Shown here piece by piece: positions 22,447 to 34,386 of a DNA stretch of 64,000 nucleotides (positions within the stretch are counted from its first letter, which is position 1; every line of letters begins with the position of its first letter). Position numbers and translations under genes: made by a program. Source of the stretch: Salticus scenicus (lineage: Eukaryota; Arthropoda; Arachnida; Araneae; Salticidae); NCBI GenBank assembly GCA_963930645.1, contig OZ005648.1, forward strand, positions 148,874,035-148,938,034, given 5' to 3'. A model generated the notes under the pieces. That model was not told the DNA's origin. It was given only the letters and a program-made list of their open reading frames with translations, and searched no databases.

Positions 22447-24345
22447 CTGTCCCTGTACACAAACTAGTTGTACAGAACCGATTTGTGCCATTTAAAATAG
22501 GAAACATTCCATCGTAAATTTCAATAACATATATATATATATATGTGGGAAGTTCCGTGCACAGCCTACAGATGGCGCTGCCTCGGATGCGTATCATTGA
22601 ACGAGATGACAAACGGAGGAGTTGAGATCTGGCTGCAGTGGAGATCGGTTGAGACCTTCAGCGCGTAGGCTGACAGGCTCATTTTTCTGCTAATTAGAGC
22701 TTGTTGTGCTCTGTATAAGTGTGTAGAGCCATGGAGGGCTCATTACTTCATTTTAACTATTTGATAGCACTGTGTTTTTGTGAATATAGCACGAGTAGGT
22801 GCTAAAATGTTGTCTTGTTACGGATATACTGTTCAAGAGAGTTTATTATGTGCTAAGCCTCGAAACCAGCTGTTGCTTAATTATACAAATTCTGCTATAA
22901 TCATTTATTTCTTTGTGTATCTTGTGCTGTATATGTTTCGTAATAAACGTGTAGTTATCTAAGTCGCAACTCATCAATGCCCCACCCCTAGACACCCAGC
23001 CAAGATTCTACATATATATATTTTTTTTAATTCTGAAAATATTTATGGACGCTGGCAGCGGGCAGACTGACAGATAGACAGATAGACAGTCAGACAGATC
23101 GATACACAAATTGAAATCATATTCATACTTAAAAAATGTTAAAAAGTGTTAAATCGTTTAATGTAAACAAAAATGCAATTCCAGCAAACGTCCAATAAGA
23201 GTCCTAAATAAAACTGAATATTTTTGGGTGACCCTGTAAATCTAATGCTAATCATACTAAATTCTGTAGAAATCATTATTTTGTGCATGTGAATAACAAA
23301 TTTCAATTTTATTACGACTTGTTCAAATTAAAGTTATTAAAATTTAGTTTAAGGAATACCTCTCATAGAAAGAATGCTTTGGAACACTTTTGGGTGTCCC
23401 TGTACACAAACCAGTGGGGGTATTTACTGTTTTTCAATAGCAAACATCCGATAATGAACTGTAACATATTTCAATTTCATTGAAATTTGTGTAAAATAAA
23501 GGAACTAAAATATAGTTCATAAAAATACCTCTAATAGAACACAATGTTTAGGAATACTTTTGGGTGTCCCTGTACACAACTCAGTAGAGGTATTCACTGC
23601 ATTTTCAATAGGGAACATCCAATAATGAACTTAAATATCATATACTAGTTTCAAGAAATTTCATGAGTGTTTACGGAAGTTGGGGTGCAGACAGACAGAC
23701 AAACAGACGGATAGACAGACAAACTGAAGTCATTAACATTTTTCAACCTTATTGGAAAGTGTTAAAAACATTTAGAAAGTCATAAAAATGATTCATATAA
23801 ACGAAAATGCAATTTCAGCAAATTTCCAATAATACCCATTAGTGTAATTGAATATTTTTTTGTGGTCCTGTGAGTCTAGTGCTAACCATACTGTGTCCTA
23901 TGGAAATAATTCTTTTGTGCATTTGAATAATATATTTTAATTTTATTAAGATTTGTGTTCTTAAAATTTTGTTTATAGAAACACCACTCATAGCACGAAA
24001 TGCTCTGGAATACTTTTGGGTGTCCTTGTATGCAAAGCAGTGATGGTATTTTCTCCATTTTCAATGGGGAACATCCGATAGTAGATTTGAATATCATATT
24101 TCAATATCATTAAGATTTGTGTAAAATAACGATATTAAAATGTGGTTTATATTAACGATATTGAAATATGGTTATGAAATACCTCTCTCAGAAAACAATG
24201 CTTTGGAATACTTTCAGGTGTCCCTGTACACAAACCAGTAAAGGTATTCAGTCCATTTTTAATAGGAAACATCCGACAGTGAAATTTGAATAACATGTAT
24301 AAGTTTCAAGAAATTTCATGTATAAACAATCCATGAATAAACAAA
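22000..24345 (+). mobile_element. Composite tandem-repeat element, copy 1
   Basis: Starts with GAAAAATCATGCGGTACGCA, as does copy 2 at 55271 (GAAAAATCATGCAGTACGCA). It continues with a CCCTGTAAATCTAATGCTAA module (about 23231) and several units built around GGTGTCCCTGTACACAAACC (about 23396, 23568, 24020 and 24216). GACA microsatellites occur near 23065 and 23690. It is interrupted by a solo LTR at 22544-23012. No protein is encoded; minus-strand frames reading through the units are repeat shadows. Confidence 0.85.
22544..23012 (+). mobile_element. Solo LTR, 469 bp
   Basis: A block with higher GC begins TGTGGGAAGTTCCGTGC and ends CAAGATTCTACA, so it has the TG...CA ends of an LTR. It contains AATAAA at about 22941 as a possible polyadenylation signal and a TGTATAAG word near 22713 as a possible promoter box. 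It lies in a TATATATA target, so a TATA duplication on both sides is compatible but not provable. Sequence on either side belongs to the composite element, which fixes the insertion boundaries. No internal retroelement region is present, so it is most likely the product of LTR-LTR recombination. It does not resemble the LTR at 60447. Confidence 0.8.
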
Positions 24346-24361
24346 CCGCATCCCAAACCGC

Positions 24362-24559
24362 GTGGTTATAGGGATTTTTTTCCCCTACAAGAAGAAAAAG
24401 CCTGTCTACGGTCCTGCTAAGCCATGCCCGAGACAGGCTCGGAACACAGCTTGGGCAGAAGATCGTAGTTTAATTTGTAAACAGGAGATACATAAGAAAT
24501 TATACAAAAGATTGAATTTAAGATACACAGAGCTTGAAAAAGAAAAAATAAATAAATAA
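24362..24559 (+). other. Short open frame of unknown nature
   Basis: A 65-codon frame with a less AT-rich first half (near 24405-24465) and a basic, lysine/glutamate-rich C-terminus. I recognise no domain. It sits between the composite element and the LINE remnant and may be a fragment of a mobile-element protein. I do not credit it as a gene. Confidence 0.2.
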
Positions 24560-25026
24560 AAATAAAATATGAAAATGAAAATGAAATGAAATAACAATAC
24601 TTAATTCATTTGTTTTAAAAATAGTCCAATAAAATTGATTAATAAGTGCAATAAAAAATTTGGTTAAAATATTTAAACTTCATCATTCAAGATCTCTGTA
24701 CTATTAATCATTATCATTTAACAGTTCTTTTATATATTATTACAGTTCAATCAAATACTGAGAGTTCTAAAATGTTAGTGGTATTTATAGTTTATAAGTA
24801 TAGAATGTTCAATGTATGGACAATTTTTTGTCAAATTTTTAATGAATTTCTAGTCACTTTGTAACGGCAGGTCCTGGTTGATGTTAGAATAAAGATTGGT
24901 TTTGTGGCATCGAATAAAATAAAGGGAAACGAGCTAATTGTGAATATAATGGATAAGTCGGATAAGAAAATTATTGTCTATGTTACTGTTGATCATTCAA
25001 GTTCACGTTTAGAATTCCAGCATTGG

Positions 25027-25264
25027 AGAGGCCCACCAGTGGCTGAACGGTTCTGAGCTCAAAGCTGGTAGATGTGTGGTCCCGGGTTCAATCCCAAGTC
25101 GCGCTCGTTGGCCTATCCATTCGGAGTTTTCCATGGTTTTCTCCGAAACTGGCGTAAACTCGGCCTAGGACACCTTAGAAAGACCCCACCGATAGCGCTC
25201 CCTATTTAGGGCTAACACCCTATAGTAGTCAATCGGCCTGACTCGCAAACACCAACACCAACAT
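25027..25264 (+). mobile_element. tRNA-derived SINE, family 2, with about 10-bp target duplication
   Basis: The head has A box TGGCTGAACGG and B box GGTTCAATCCC. It is followed by the family core (ATTCGGAGTTTTCCATGG, TCTCCGAAACTGGCGTAAAC, TTAGAAAGACCC) and an (ACCAAC)n tail. Flanking CCAGCATTGG at 25017-25026 and CCAGCGTTGG at 25265-25274 are the target duplication with one difference. Confidence 0.92.
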
Positions 25265-25359
25265 CCAGCGTTGGTGTGATGAGCTTGATCGAGTACAGGA
25301 GCATTTTCATGAGATATTTGCTGAATTGTTTGCTGAGGAGGTGCTTGTTTTTTGGTACG

Positions 25360-26110
25360 TTATATACAATATTCATTTAATAATTTGGGTTTTACACTTT
25401 TATATACTCGACAATTAGGAGGGTATGCCGTATGATTATTTTGTGGGTTATCTAAGTAGTTGCAATTAACACAACTAAGTGTCCTAGAAGTACAAGTGGA
25501 TGTTATATGATTCCTTGAGTATTTACCACATATTATTACTGAGCTTTTGCATTCATGTTTTTGATGTGAGTAGCTTTGCATCTTGTGCATCTTTTTGCTG
25601 TTAGATATTCAACTATGTTTACATTATTGAAAGCTAATGTTAAGGGATTTTTTCGAGTTAGCAATTAATAATCTTTTTCAGTACATTCAATAATCCGATT
25701 GTTATTTTACCTGATTCTACTGATTTTATTACTTTAACTTCTTGCTTGAGATCTCTGTAGCTTGCAAAAAAATTAGAAAGTATTTCTTCATTAATTCTAA
25801 TGGTACTTTTAACAGCAATAATTTATTTTTATTTTCCTTTGTTTCATAAATTTTTAGGTTATCTTTCAGATTAATCGAATTTTCAATTAAATCCTGTATT
25901 TTCGTTCCGCCTTCTATATTTCTGACAGAAATTCTATGTTATTTTTATTTGTTATGTTGATTTTACTTGTAGCTGGAAAGCAATTGTTTTGTATACACTC
26001 TTTTCTTAGTTCTTTTAATACATCTGAGCCATGCGCAGTTTCTGATTGTGGGATTAAGACAATGTTTTCAGGTTTTGTATATGACATAAACAAAGAACTT
26101 TTATGTCTAA
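25360..26110 (-). pseudogene. LINE ORF1 (Gag-like, CCHC zinc knuckle) remnant
   Basis: Minus-strand reading gives cysteine/histidine clusters near 25590-25395 with the spacing of the tandem zinc knuckles found in ORF1 proteins of Jockey/CR1-type LINEs: SYSHQKHECK, then CGKYSRNHITSTC, then CVNCNYLDNPQNNHTAYPPN and a YK pair. Upstream (26105-25930) another minus-strand frame gives an N-terminal stretch with ENIVLIPQ and LKELRKEC; about 25930-25620 is lysine/glutamate-rich. These lie in different frames with stops, so the gene is dead. Such proteins bind LINE RNA as a chaperone. I found no reverse transcriptase part nearby. Confidence 0.72.
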
Positions 26111-27183
26111 AATTGTAAAGATAGATAGCTCAAATGATCTAACTCTGAACACATGTATCACAATCTCTTCTTTCCTCGCTACAAGTATGTAAATATATAT
26201 ATATATATACATATATAACTGAACTTTCACATCACGTTAAAAATGCTTGCTATAATTCCAGGCTAAAGAAGAACAACAAAGATTTTGAACGTTCGAGATA
26301 TTTTTCATTTGAATAATTATTTAATGTCAAATAATGATTATATAGAAAATAAATTAAAAAAATTTCGTCAATGTTTTATAAAATAATTTCAAAATATTTA
26401 TCCGAATTTTGAAAAAATCGAATTAAAAAAATTACATCGGAAAACAGTCTCAGGAAAGCAGCCACTTGGTTCAGCATAAATACACATTTATCGTGATAGT
26501 TTTATAAATACTGAAAATGTAATTTCGAGATTTGGAAATAGTGGTTCTATTCGCAACGAATTAGTGTTTAAATAGATAAGTAATTTTAAATGTTTTATTT
26601 TTTATTTAACATTTTTTTTTTTTTTTTTTTTTTTTTTTACATTTTTATAAAATGTACTTATATTGTCAGCTCTGTGATATAGTGTATTGAATGCAAGTAT
26701 AAGGCATATAAAGAAAGGCTATTCAAAAGTAAACGTTTACAATTGTCAAATTATTATAGTGTGATGTTTAAAATGTATCTTCCAGAGTCAATAACTAGGT
26801 CAATAATAATAATAATAATAATTCCTTTTCTAATATTCTAATCGCATGCAACTATAAAACTCCAACATGCTCTAAGCCTGTTTATAGAAGATTTGTGGCT
26901 GTATCTGAAATGATTAGAAAAATATAATCTTTTAATTTTAGATAGTTTATTTTCTTTTATTTCATTTATCATTATTATTATTACTATTTTTAATATCCTG
27001 TATATAATAAATTGATTGATTCAAATTCGAAAAATATTTATGTAAGAATATTATCCTGCCAAGAAGAATGAGAGTTGAAAAGAATTAAAATAGGATAATT
27101 CTTTTGGTAATTAAATTCTTAATATGAATAAAGTATCATCAATTCATTTATACCTTTCCTTTGTATCTTTCACCCCTACAAAA
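26111..27183. other. AT-rich sequence, no gene seen
   Basis: Contains a poly(T) run at about 26611-26638 and an (AAT)n stretch near 26801. Nothing else recognised. Confidence 0.55.
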
Positions 27184-27255
27184 GCCTCTCTGGTGGCTGA
27201 ATGATTAGCGCTCTGGCTTTCAGTTCTCAGTTTCCTGGTTCAAGCGTTGGTGTTT
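27184..27255 (+). repeat. tRNA-like head fragment
   Basis: GTGGCTGAATGATTAGCGCT (A-box-like) followed by CTGGTTCAAGCG (B-box-like) at roughly tRNA spacing. It has no body of the common SINE and no good cloverleaf. It is probably a SINE head fragment. Confidence 0.4.
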
Positions 27256-27563
27256 GTAGAGGTACCACTTCGAGTCAGTCGTAAATTGTCGTCTAACGTA
27301 CCTCAATGTTCAAAATTTGGCTGCAAAACTGAAAATTCTAAAAGTACTTATAATTTGATTTTAAATAAATTTTCAAATAAAAATATATCTGCATGTAAAT
27401 GTTTAAAGAAAAAACTCAATTATCTGTAGCTGAAAGTGATCAACCACTAAATTTAAATGTAAGAAGAATCATGTAACGTGCCACTCACATGACTTTCTCT
27501 TACCCTGCATTTCAATACTATGAAGATAGATTGCATATTAAATCGTAATATTAATGATGTAGG

Positions 27564-27598
27564 TTAATAAAGTTCAGTGTGCAATTGAACTTTATTAA
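27564..27598. other. Perfect 13-bp stem hairpin
   Basis: TTAATAAAGTTCA and TGAACTTTATTAA are separated by nine bases. Unknown significance; it could be a remnant of element ends. Confidence 0.6.
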
Positions 27599-27754
27599 TA
27601 TTAGAGTTCAATTATAGTGCCTGCATTTAATTAATAAATTGTTAAAAAAATCAAGTTTGGTATTAATTTGCCTTTAAACTTGCCAATCTTGATCAAAGTT
27701 TTCAAATGACAACCTAATACGAAATTCAAAATAACAAAATTGAATTTTCTGCAG

Positions 27755-28600
27755 ATATTTGCTTTTGAGATACGCTGATATCATATATACATATACAGAA
27801 AAACCACAAAAAATTGGACTTTCCTAATCAAGGAACTTCAAAACGTGATATTATACAAAATAAATAAATAAATAAATAAACTGAGTTGGAAAAAGAATTC
27901 AAAAATTACTTTGATTATAGAATAGATATAAAAACTTAATTTCCTTTCCTATGCATTGTTCGTCTACATAGTAAAATGTAACAAAACTCTTCCATCAATT
28001 ACATTCAATAGTTAAGCTGATTTTAGGTAGCCTTGTATTTTGTTTATAAACTTTCTGCACATTACCCTGCATTCAGTCTTATATGAAAAATATCTAACAT
28101 AAAATTAATTACAATTCCAGGAATTTCCATTTATAACCCCAATATATCTAAATACTTTAGGTAACCCTGTAAACGAATGATGAATGATTTCCCAACGACA
28201 ACCTACACAAAATATGCTTTTATCCATAGAAAAATTTATGTTCCATTCCATTTTTTTCTTTTTTTTTAAGTCAGCCTATGGATGTTACACTGTACTCACA
28301 GAATTTCTCCCATAGACATAATATATTTGAATTCTCTTGGATGTCCCTGTACACGTCAATTTTCTTGATTTCAACGAAAAGTTTAGTATTGCATCCGTAC
28401 ATAATACAAATGTAGAATTCCGAGTTTGGACTTTCCGCTATTCTTTGTTCTTGCGATATGCTGATAGCAAACACATACTGACAGACACACAAAACATGAC
28501 TTTGGGATTCAGGAGACCTTAAAACGAGTAAATATACAAAAACTGAAATTCGAAAATTTGGTCTAAAAACAATACTTTCTCTACTATATATATATATATA
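27755..28600 (+). repeat. Dispersed repeat with 3' modules (copies 2 and 3) and CCCTGT modules
   Basis: 27755-27870 and 28430-28590 both carry the order: GATA(C/T)GCTGATA, CATA-rich stretch, ATCAAGGAACTTCAAAACG or ATTCAGGAGACCTTAAAACG. Between them are AACCCTGTAAACGAATG at about 28163 and GATGTCCCTGTACACG at about 28340, which are the modules of the composite element at 22-24 and 55-59 kb. A 129-residue minus-strand frame here (28271-28660) is repeat-derived. Confidence 0.65.
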
Positions 28601-28660
28601 TAAGAGAAAGTTAAAAAAAATAATAATAATAAACGAGAATGTTTGCAGTACACAATGCAT

Positions 28661-29343
28661 AAAAAAATAGCCGTGGTATTAGGATTTATAAATTAAATTC
28701 TGGTATTAGGATGAAAGCGAACTGCCTGCACAAGTAACCAAGTCATAAAATTTAAGAAAATGTCTTAAATTATAACTGTACTTAAAATTTAAAAATAGAA
28801 ACAAAATAAAATACCATAATAAATTTTGAATATTATTTTTCTTTTATTTTTAAAAACTTTTTTTTTTTTTTTTTTTTTATCAATAAGTCCAAAAAATGAA
28901 TAAACGGCATGCATATCAACCAGTTAAAATACTACACAATAATACAGCGATATTATTCTTTAAGTTAATTATTCTTTAATTAAGGGTACACTTTATATTT
29001 TGTTTGTCAGTCTGAAACAGTTAGAACTTACATTAGATCAGTAACTTTAAATACTTCAAGTATCTTTTGTAAGCATTTATTTACTTAGTTAGTTGTGATT
29101 GCCTAAGCATTTTCTTTTCTTTCTCCCTCTCTCTCTCTCTTTTTTTTTTTTTATTGTCGAAGATATTATTTATTTTATTATTTAATCCTTATCGTTTCAT
29201 TTTTCAAGTTTACTGTATTAGCTTAAATGCTAGTTTTTACCCCACTTAACTGATTACATTCGTTACTTTATTTATTTATTTATTGTGTTAGTATTTTTTT
29301 TATCTGAATGCATTTAAAGTTCAACTATATCATATCCATATCC

Positions 29344-29385
<42 letters not shown>

Positions 29386-29416
29386 GCTTTCAGAAAATAT
29401 GTCACGGAAAAAAAAA

Positions 29417-29447
<31 letters not shown>

Positions 29448-29585
29448 TCAGCTAATAATAACGAAAGAATTCTAATAATTTTTGGCACTTTTCTTTGCCT
29501 ATTACTAAATATGAGAATATTTTTATAAAATTTTGAAATTACAGAATCATTTTGTTTGGGAAAGGATTTCACAGTTAAGTCATCA
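28661..29585. other. AT-rich sequence with poly(T) and (AT)n tracts, no gene seen
   Basis: Poly(T) near 28859-28879, a CT run near 29125-29140 and (AT)n tracts at 29344-29372 and 29419-29440. Confidence 0.6.
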
Positions 29586-29684
29586 CAGATACAGAGGTAG
29601 TTATTTAGAGGTACGGCATATATAGCCTATATTGGAGTCCTAGATCTTAGTGAAATGCCTACATTAGTATCTTTATAACTGGTC

Positions 29685-29880
29685 CTATCCTTTATTTACG
29701 CGAGTCTGGAGAAAACCGGGGAACACTCTTAACGGGTATGGTGACAAATCTAACATGCGAGTGTAGATCTTAGGAGTTTTCTATGGTTTTCTTCAGAATT
29801 CGGGTCAATAATGACAGGACCCTTTAGAAAGGGTTAGCGAGGTCACTCAACCCAGACCTAGGACTCTCGCCACCACCGAC
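29685..29880. mobile_element. Two head-to-head SINE family 2 fragments
   Basis: 29685-29740 has the family core in minus orientation (TTTACGCGAGTCTGGAGAAA). Then 29765-29880 has it in plus orientation (AGGAGTTTTCTATGGTTTTC, CTTTAGAAAGGG, CCTAGGACTCT). Both are 5'-truncated or internally decayed. Confidence 0.7.
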
Positions 29881-30524
29881 AACCCCTTCTCCTTACAATT
29901 ATGTACCTTTTATGATCTCGAAAATCATTTACTCAAAAACTTTGTTTAATGCCAAACTCAGAACTTTAGTATTCCCTTTTTAAAAAACTGTCAAATTTCA
30001 GCTCTTATTAATGGCATTTATTGTTTTCTAGTTAATTTTTTCAGTTTAAATTAAAAACAAAATATAATTTTCCAATACTTCAAAAACGAAGCGGGAGATG
30101 GCAGCACATCTCAAATACAAAATTTAAATTTCGGAGTAATATTTACAGAAAATAAATAAGGACTTTTATCGCCATTTACCAATAAGTAAGAAGAAATGGC
30201 AGAAAAGAAAGTCGATCGTAGATAATTTAAAAAATTTTACATTTTTTCCTTCAAAATAATAATTTATTATATCTTTTTCCCTCAAATTTTTTCACAAAAT
30301 ACTATTGGTTTTGAAATCACATGCGAGTTGCGCGCTGTAAACGCATCAGATATTTGGTGAAAAATATTAATAAATAATAATAATAATAGTAAATTTATTA
30401 GCAATACCATAAATTGTATTGTCTGGCAGCAGCAATTTTCTACATTTTTGGTGATTTGTAATATTTGCATTAAAAGAATATTATAAAATAAGGCACAGAA
30501 TTGCATATTAGTTTCGTATAAATA
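29881..30524. other. AT-rich sequence, no gene seen
   Basis: Includes one AGATGGCAGCAC word at 30096; otherwise featureless. Confidence 0.55.
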
Positions 30525-30735
30525 TTCTCACCAGTAATCGAGAGGCTTTGCTCTCAAATCTAGTGGATGGGAAGCGCCGGGTTCGAATACAGTATACGCG
30601 CATCGCATTATCCGATCGCATTTTCCTCTGGTTTACTACGGAATTCTCCTGAATATAGCCTAGAACCGTATTAAAAAAAAAAAAAAAAAAAACTATGGAG
30701 GACATCGCACCCAGCCCTAGGTGTCAATTAATCTT
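30525..30735 (+). mobile_element. Decayed SINE family 2 copy with internal poly(A)
   Basis: Head words CTCAAATCTAGTGGATGGGA and CCGGGTTCGAATACAG (B box) are followed by a diverged core. An internal run of about 19 A lies at 30672-30690 before the 3' part ATGGAGGACATCGCACCC. Confidence 0.75.
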
Positions 30736-30924
30736 GAATTTAAAAATGTAATATAACGTATAAATATTTATAGTGTAATTTGTACGCATTAAAATTATTA
30801 TTCTGTTCCTCAAATATTTTTTGTATATACTTTACAATTAGACTGTTTAGTAAAGATTTAAGTTATTGCTTTTACAAGATTTTAAATAAGAAAGTTAATC
30901 AATTTTAGAGTAAAATCCATTGGT

Positions 30925-31180
30925 CCATAGCTCAACTAGTGTCCGAGGGGTTTTGCCATGAAAGCTGGCAAGTCCCCAACCGGGACCGAAAGCTTCTTAC
31001 CTCGAAGGATGTGCCGCAGTCGATTCAAAGTCACTCTGGTTGATTAGGCCTTTCGTAGTTTTCCGTGGTTTTCTCCAAAACTCGCGTGATCACAGGCCAA
31101 AATAACCTAGAAAGACCTTTCATGGAGCTTACACTACTGATATCAAGGAACCTCGCGTAGTCAGTTGGCCTTAACAACAA
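30925..31180 (+). mobile_element. SINE family 2 copy
   Basis: TCGTAGTTTTCCGTGGTTTT, CTCCAAAACTCGCGTGAT, CCTAGAAAGACC and the 3' GTAGTCAGTTGGCCTTAAC follow a diverged head. Confidence 0.75.
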
Positions 31181-31301
31181 CCATTGTTTTGCATTTCCAG
31201 AATAAGTTAGAGATATTCGCTTGATGAGACTTTTGCCTTTTTTATGGAAGTATTTTTTTCCATTTCTAAGATGCATTTCGTGGTAATAAAATGTATAGTT
31301 T

Positions 31302-31304
31302 CGT

Positions 31305-31346
<42 letters not shown>
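31302..31346. repeat. (AT)n microsatellite; second tract with (GA)n at 31548-31593
   Basis: Pure dinucleotide tracts; the second passes from (AT)n into GAGAGAGA. Confidence 0.95.
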
Positions 31347-31350
<4 letters not shown>

Positions 31351-31543
31351 TATTTATTTATTTATTTCTGATTTAAGGATTTGCATGATTATTATAAATA
31401 TTAATTTCCTTTTAGATACAATTTTAATTAATTTCTTTTAAAAAACTAAATAAAAATGAGTAAGGGGAAAAGATTGCGTTAAACCATTTACCATGTTTAC
31501 TTATAAGATTTGAAAAAATAAAAATAAAGAATAAAAGAAGAAT

Positions 31544-31594
<51 letters not shown>

Positions 31595-31619
31595 TTTTAA
31601 GTAATAAATATACAATTCT

Positions 31620-33096
31620 GTACAAAACAGAATTTAATTTAGTACGACAGCATATTTTTTAGTCTATTTTTCTATATACAGGCATGTGTTTCTTAGCAAC
31701 GATTACTATATCCATTTCTTTTCTTTTCTTCTTCTTCTTCTTCTTTTCTTTTTCTTTTTTTTTTTTTTTTTTTTTTTTTACAATTAAAGTATAAGATCCT
31801 CTTGGAGACTTTAAAAATTTTCGTGTCATTTTAGCCTTGATTTAAAATGGTACCGTAACTGCATTAATAAAGAACTAGGCGAGGAAAGTCCGAGTTACAT
31901 CTGTACTAAAATTTAGATTTCAATAAGGATGTTCTATACTAATGCTGCTGCATTTCTTTTACATTATTTTTCTCATTTTTATTTAATTTTATTTTTAACT
32001 TTATGTGAAAGGTTTTTGTTACATTTATTTTCATTAAATTCCCACTTTTCTTAAGCAAGAATCTGGAAGATCTAATTGGCAGTTCTTACATAAAACTACG
32101 TCTGATCTTTTAAGTTATTTTTTATTCTTATTTTATTTATTTCAAATGATGGTAAAAATTTACTAATTTTTTCAGTTGTGTTTAAGGACATTTTCTCGAT
32201 TATCTTTTTTCCCTTATTTTGTCAATTTGGAAATGAACGCATGGAAACCATGGATAAAATTTCACTTTCTGTATTTCAAAACATTGTTGTAAGCTGTGAC
32301 ATCGATTTTCGGTATTAGTTTCGAGAAACTTGAGATTTTTTTTTCATTAAGAAGAAAGTCTAAACGATTGTGAAAAACTTTATTGAAGAACTGACATCTT
32401 GTTTTAAATTTAGACATTTGATGAAATAGTTATTTTTATAGAATAATGTACTTATAAGGTATTTCTATCTGAAATCATACATTAAATTTAAAGGTGATTT
32501 TGATATTATTAATATATATATACAGTTATTAAAGTTATTCTATTCCTTACAACAACACATGCCACTATTCCTTTTCATTTTATGAACTGAAAATTACACA
32601 TATTTTAATTTCCAACCTTTTTAAGTATTATATTATATAGTGAAATTATACCTTTTTTTTTTTTTTTTTTAGAACGGAGCGGTATTAGTTTCAATCTGGA
32701 GTTTTTGCAGATCAGTTTTATGTAACACCAAGATAAATTGGAAATGTCAGTCCTATCGTTACAGACTCGGTACCAAATGAAAGGGCGATTTCTCTGAATC
32801 CACAGGCGAAAACAGTTTTTCGACACGACGATTAGATTTTTAAAAATTAACTAAAGTATGAAATTTAGGTGAAAACACTTCATTTTAATTAATTTCAGTC
32901 CTTTAAAAAAAACGTGACCCAGTTTTACGGTCGAAAAATGAGATTAAAAAAAAAGTTAAAAATTAAAATTAAAAATTAAAAGTTAAAAAATATAAAAAAA
33001 AAAAAAAACAATTTTACAGAATGAAATAATTAGTCCTCTGTACTCAACTAAATTCTGAATATGACAGATATTTAAATTTCTATTAATTAGTCCTTT

Positions 33097-33127
<31 letters not shown>

Positions 33128-33202
33128 GTCAGGCTATTAGTGAATTTTGCTGGCTACCGATAATTTAAAATTTGTTAAAAACTGCTTTCATCAATCTATC
33201 TC

Positions 33203-33237
<35 letters not shown>

Positions 33238-33660
33238 CGAATTATTTCTATGTACTTTTGTCGATTTTTTTTTTTTTTTTTCCCCGCTAAATGCAGTTTT
33301 TCTCAACTTATTGACACCTTTGGCCACATATGTGAACATTTAGATTTTTTATAATTATAATCACTATCAATAATTAAAAGAAAAACATATAAAAAATCAT
33401 TCCCTACAAAATCTGTCATTAAGAAATATATAAATGTTATCTCTGAACAGTTGACCGAACAAATCCAAAAGCTGTACTATAGTTCATACTGAAATCAGAC
33501 TGGGTGGTGTAGGATATTATATCATTTATTTTGTATTTTACTGTTACCTCAGCGATCACAAATGTAGATGTTAGGGCTTTCTGAGCATTTTTATTGCTCC
33601 TCCTTTTTTTTTTTTTTTTTTTTTTTTTTGGGGGGGGGGGGAGAAGAATGAGTCGTTAAA
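31620..33660. other. AT-rich sequence with many homopolymers, no gene seen
   Basis: Poly(T) runs at about 31758-31780, 32652-32670, 33101-33127, 33206-33237 and 33605-33629, the last followed by a run of G. No gene or element ends recognised. Confidence 0.55.
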
Positions 33661-33664
33661 ATGA

Positions 33665-33730
33665 CTTCTCACTGAGGGCACCTAGCCTTACGCCTAGGTC
33701 CCCAAGTGTAAACAATTGGCTTCAGCCCGA
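33665..33730 (+). mobile_element. SINE family 2, 3' fragment
   Basis: CTCACTGAGGGCACCTAGCC, GCCTAGGTCC and CAATTGGCTTCAGCCC match the 3' third of the family. Confidence 0.6.
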
Positions 33731-33739
33731 ACAGCAATA

Positions 33740-34386
33740 TAAACACTCCATTTTTTTTTTTTTCTTTTTTTTTGAATTCCTATCGTTTTTGTTTAAATAA
33801 TTAGTTGTTCTGTATAATAAAGCATACAGATCAACTAACTAAATGCTTTAACTGTAAATTTTATTTTTCAAATTTCCAGTATTTTAATAACTGTGTATTA
33901 TTTTCTTTCTATATATATGTTACTGTAAAAAGTAAATAAATAAATATATATGAATCTTAGGCTTGATAGTTTTAAAAATCGTTTATTAATTTTAATAATT
34001 CCGTTCAAAGTGACTGTAATGTAAAATCTCACTCTCAACTTTTTTTCTTTTTTTTTTAATTCGATTTATATTTATTTCTGAAATTTCATTCAGCGCAAAA
34101 AAATTAATTTGATAAATTTTAATTTAGAAATCCTTCATTGCTATTTCGGTCTCCCAATAACCATGAGTTTCAGCTCTCAAAACTGTTACACGGATGCTGT
34201 CGATTTCCAACTATCGACATAGTTTTTTGAAGTTTCCTCGACACTTGTAAAAATATGAGATATGACCCCCTCAAAAAGGCTTCCCTGAAAGACATATGAA
34301 CCAGATCTAAGTCCCTCGAACAGACAGTCAATTGCAGAGACAAGAAGATGCGCTATGTTTGTATTATTCAGTTGATGTATATATAT
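33740..34386. other. AT-rich sequence, no gene seen
   Basis: Nothing recognised; short poly(T) runs only. Confidence 0.5.

Noticed and set aside
23882..24097. Similar minus-strand reading frames at 23882-24097, 56272-56529, 56958-57161 and 59212-59415 (shared CTG.P.S/ENG words)
   Set aside because: They are in-frame readings of the 174-bp composite repeat; the similarity comes from the DNA repeat, the frames end within units and no protein domain is present.
28271..28660. 129-residue minus-strand frame
   Set aside because: It runs through the dispersed 3' module and an (AT)n tract; composition is biased and no domain is recognisable.
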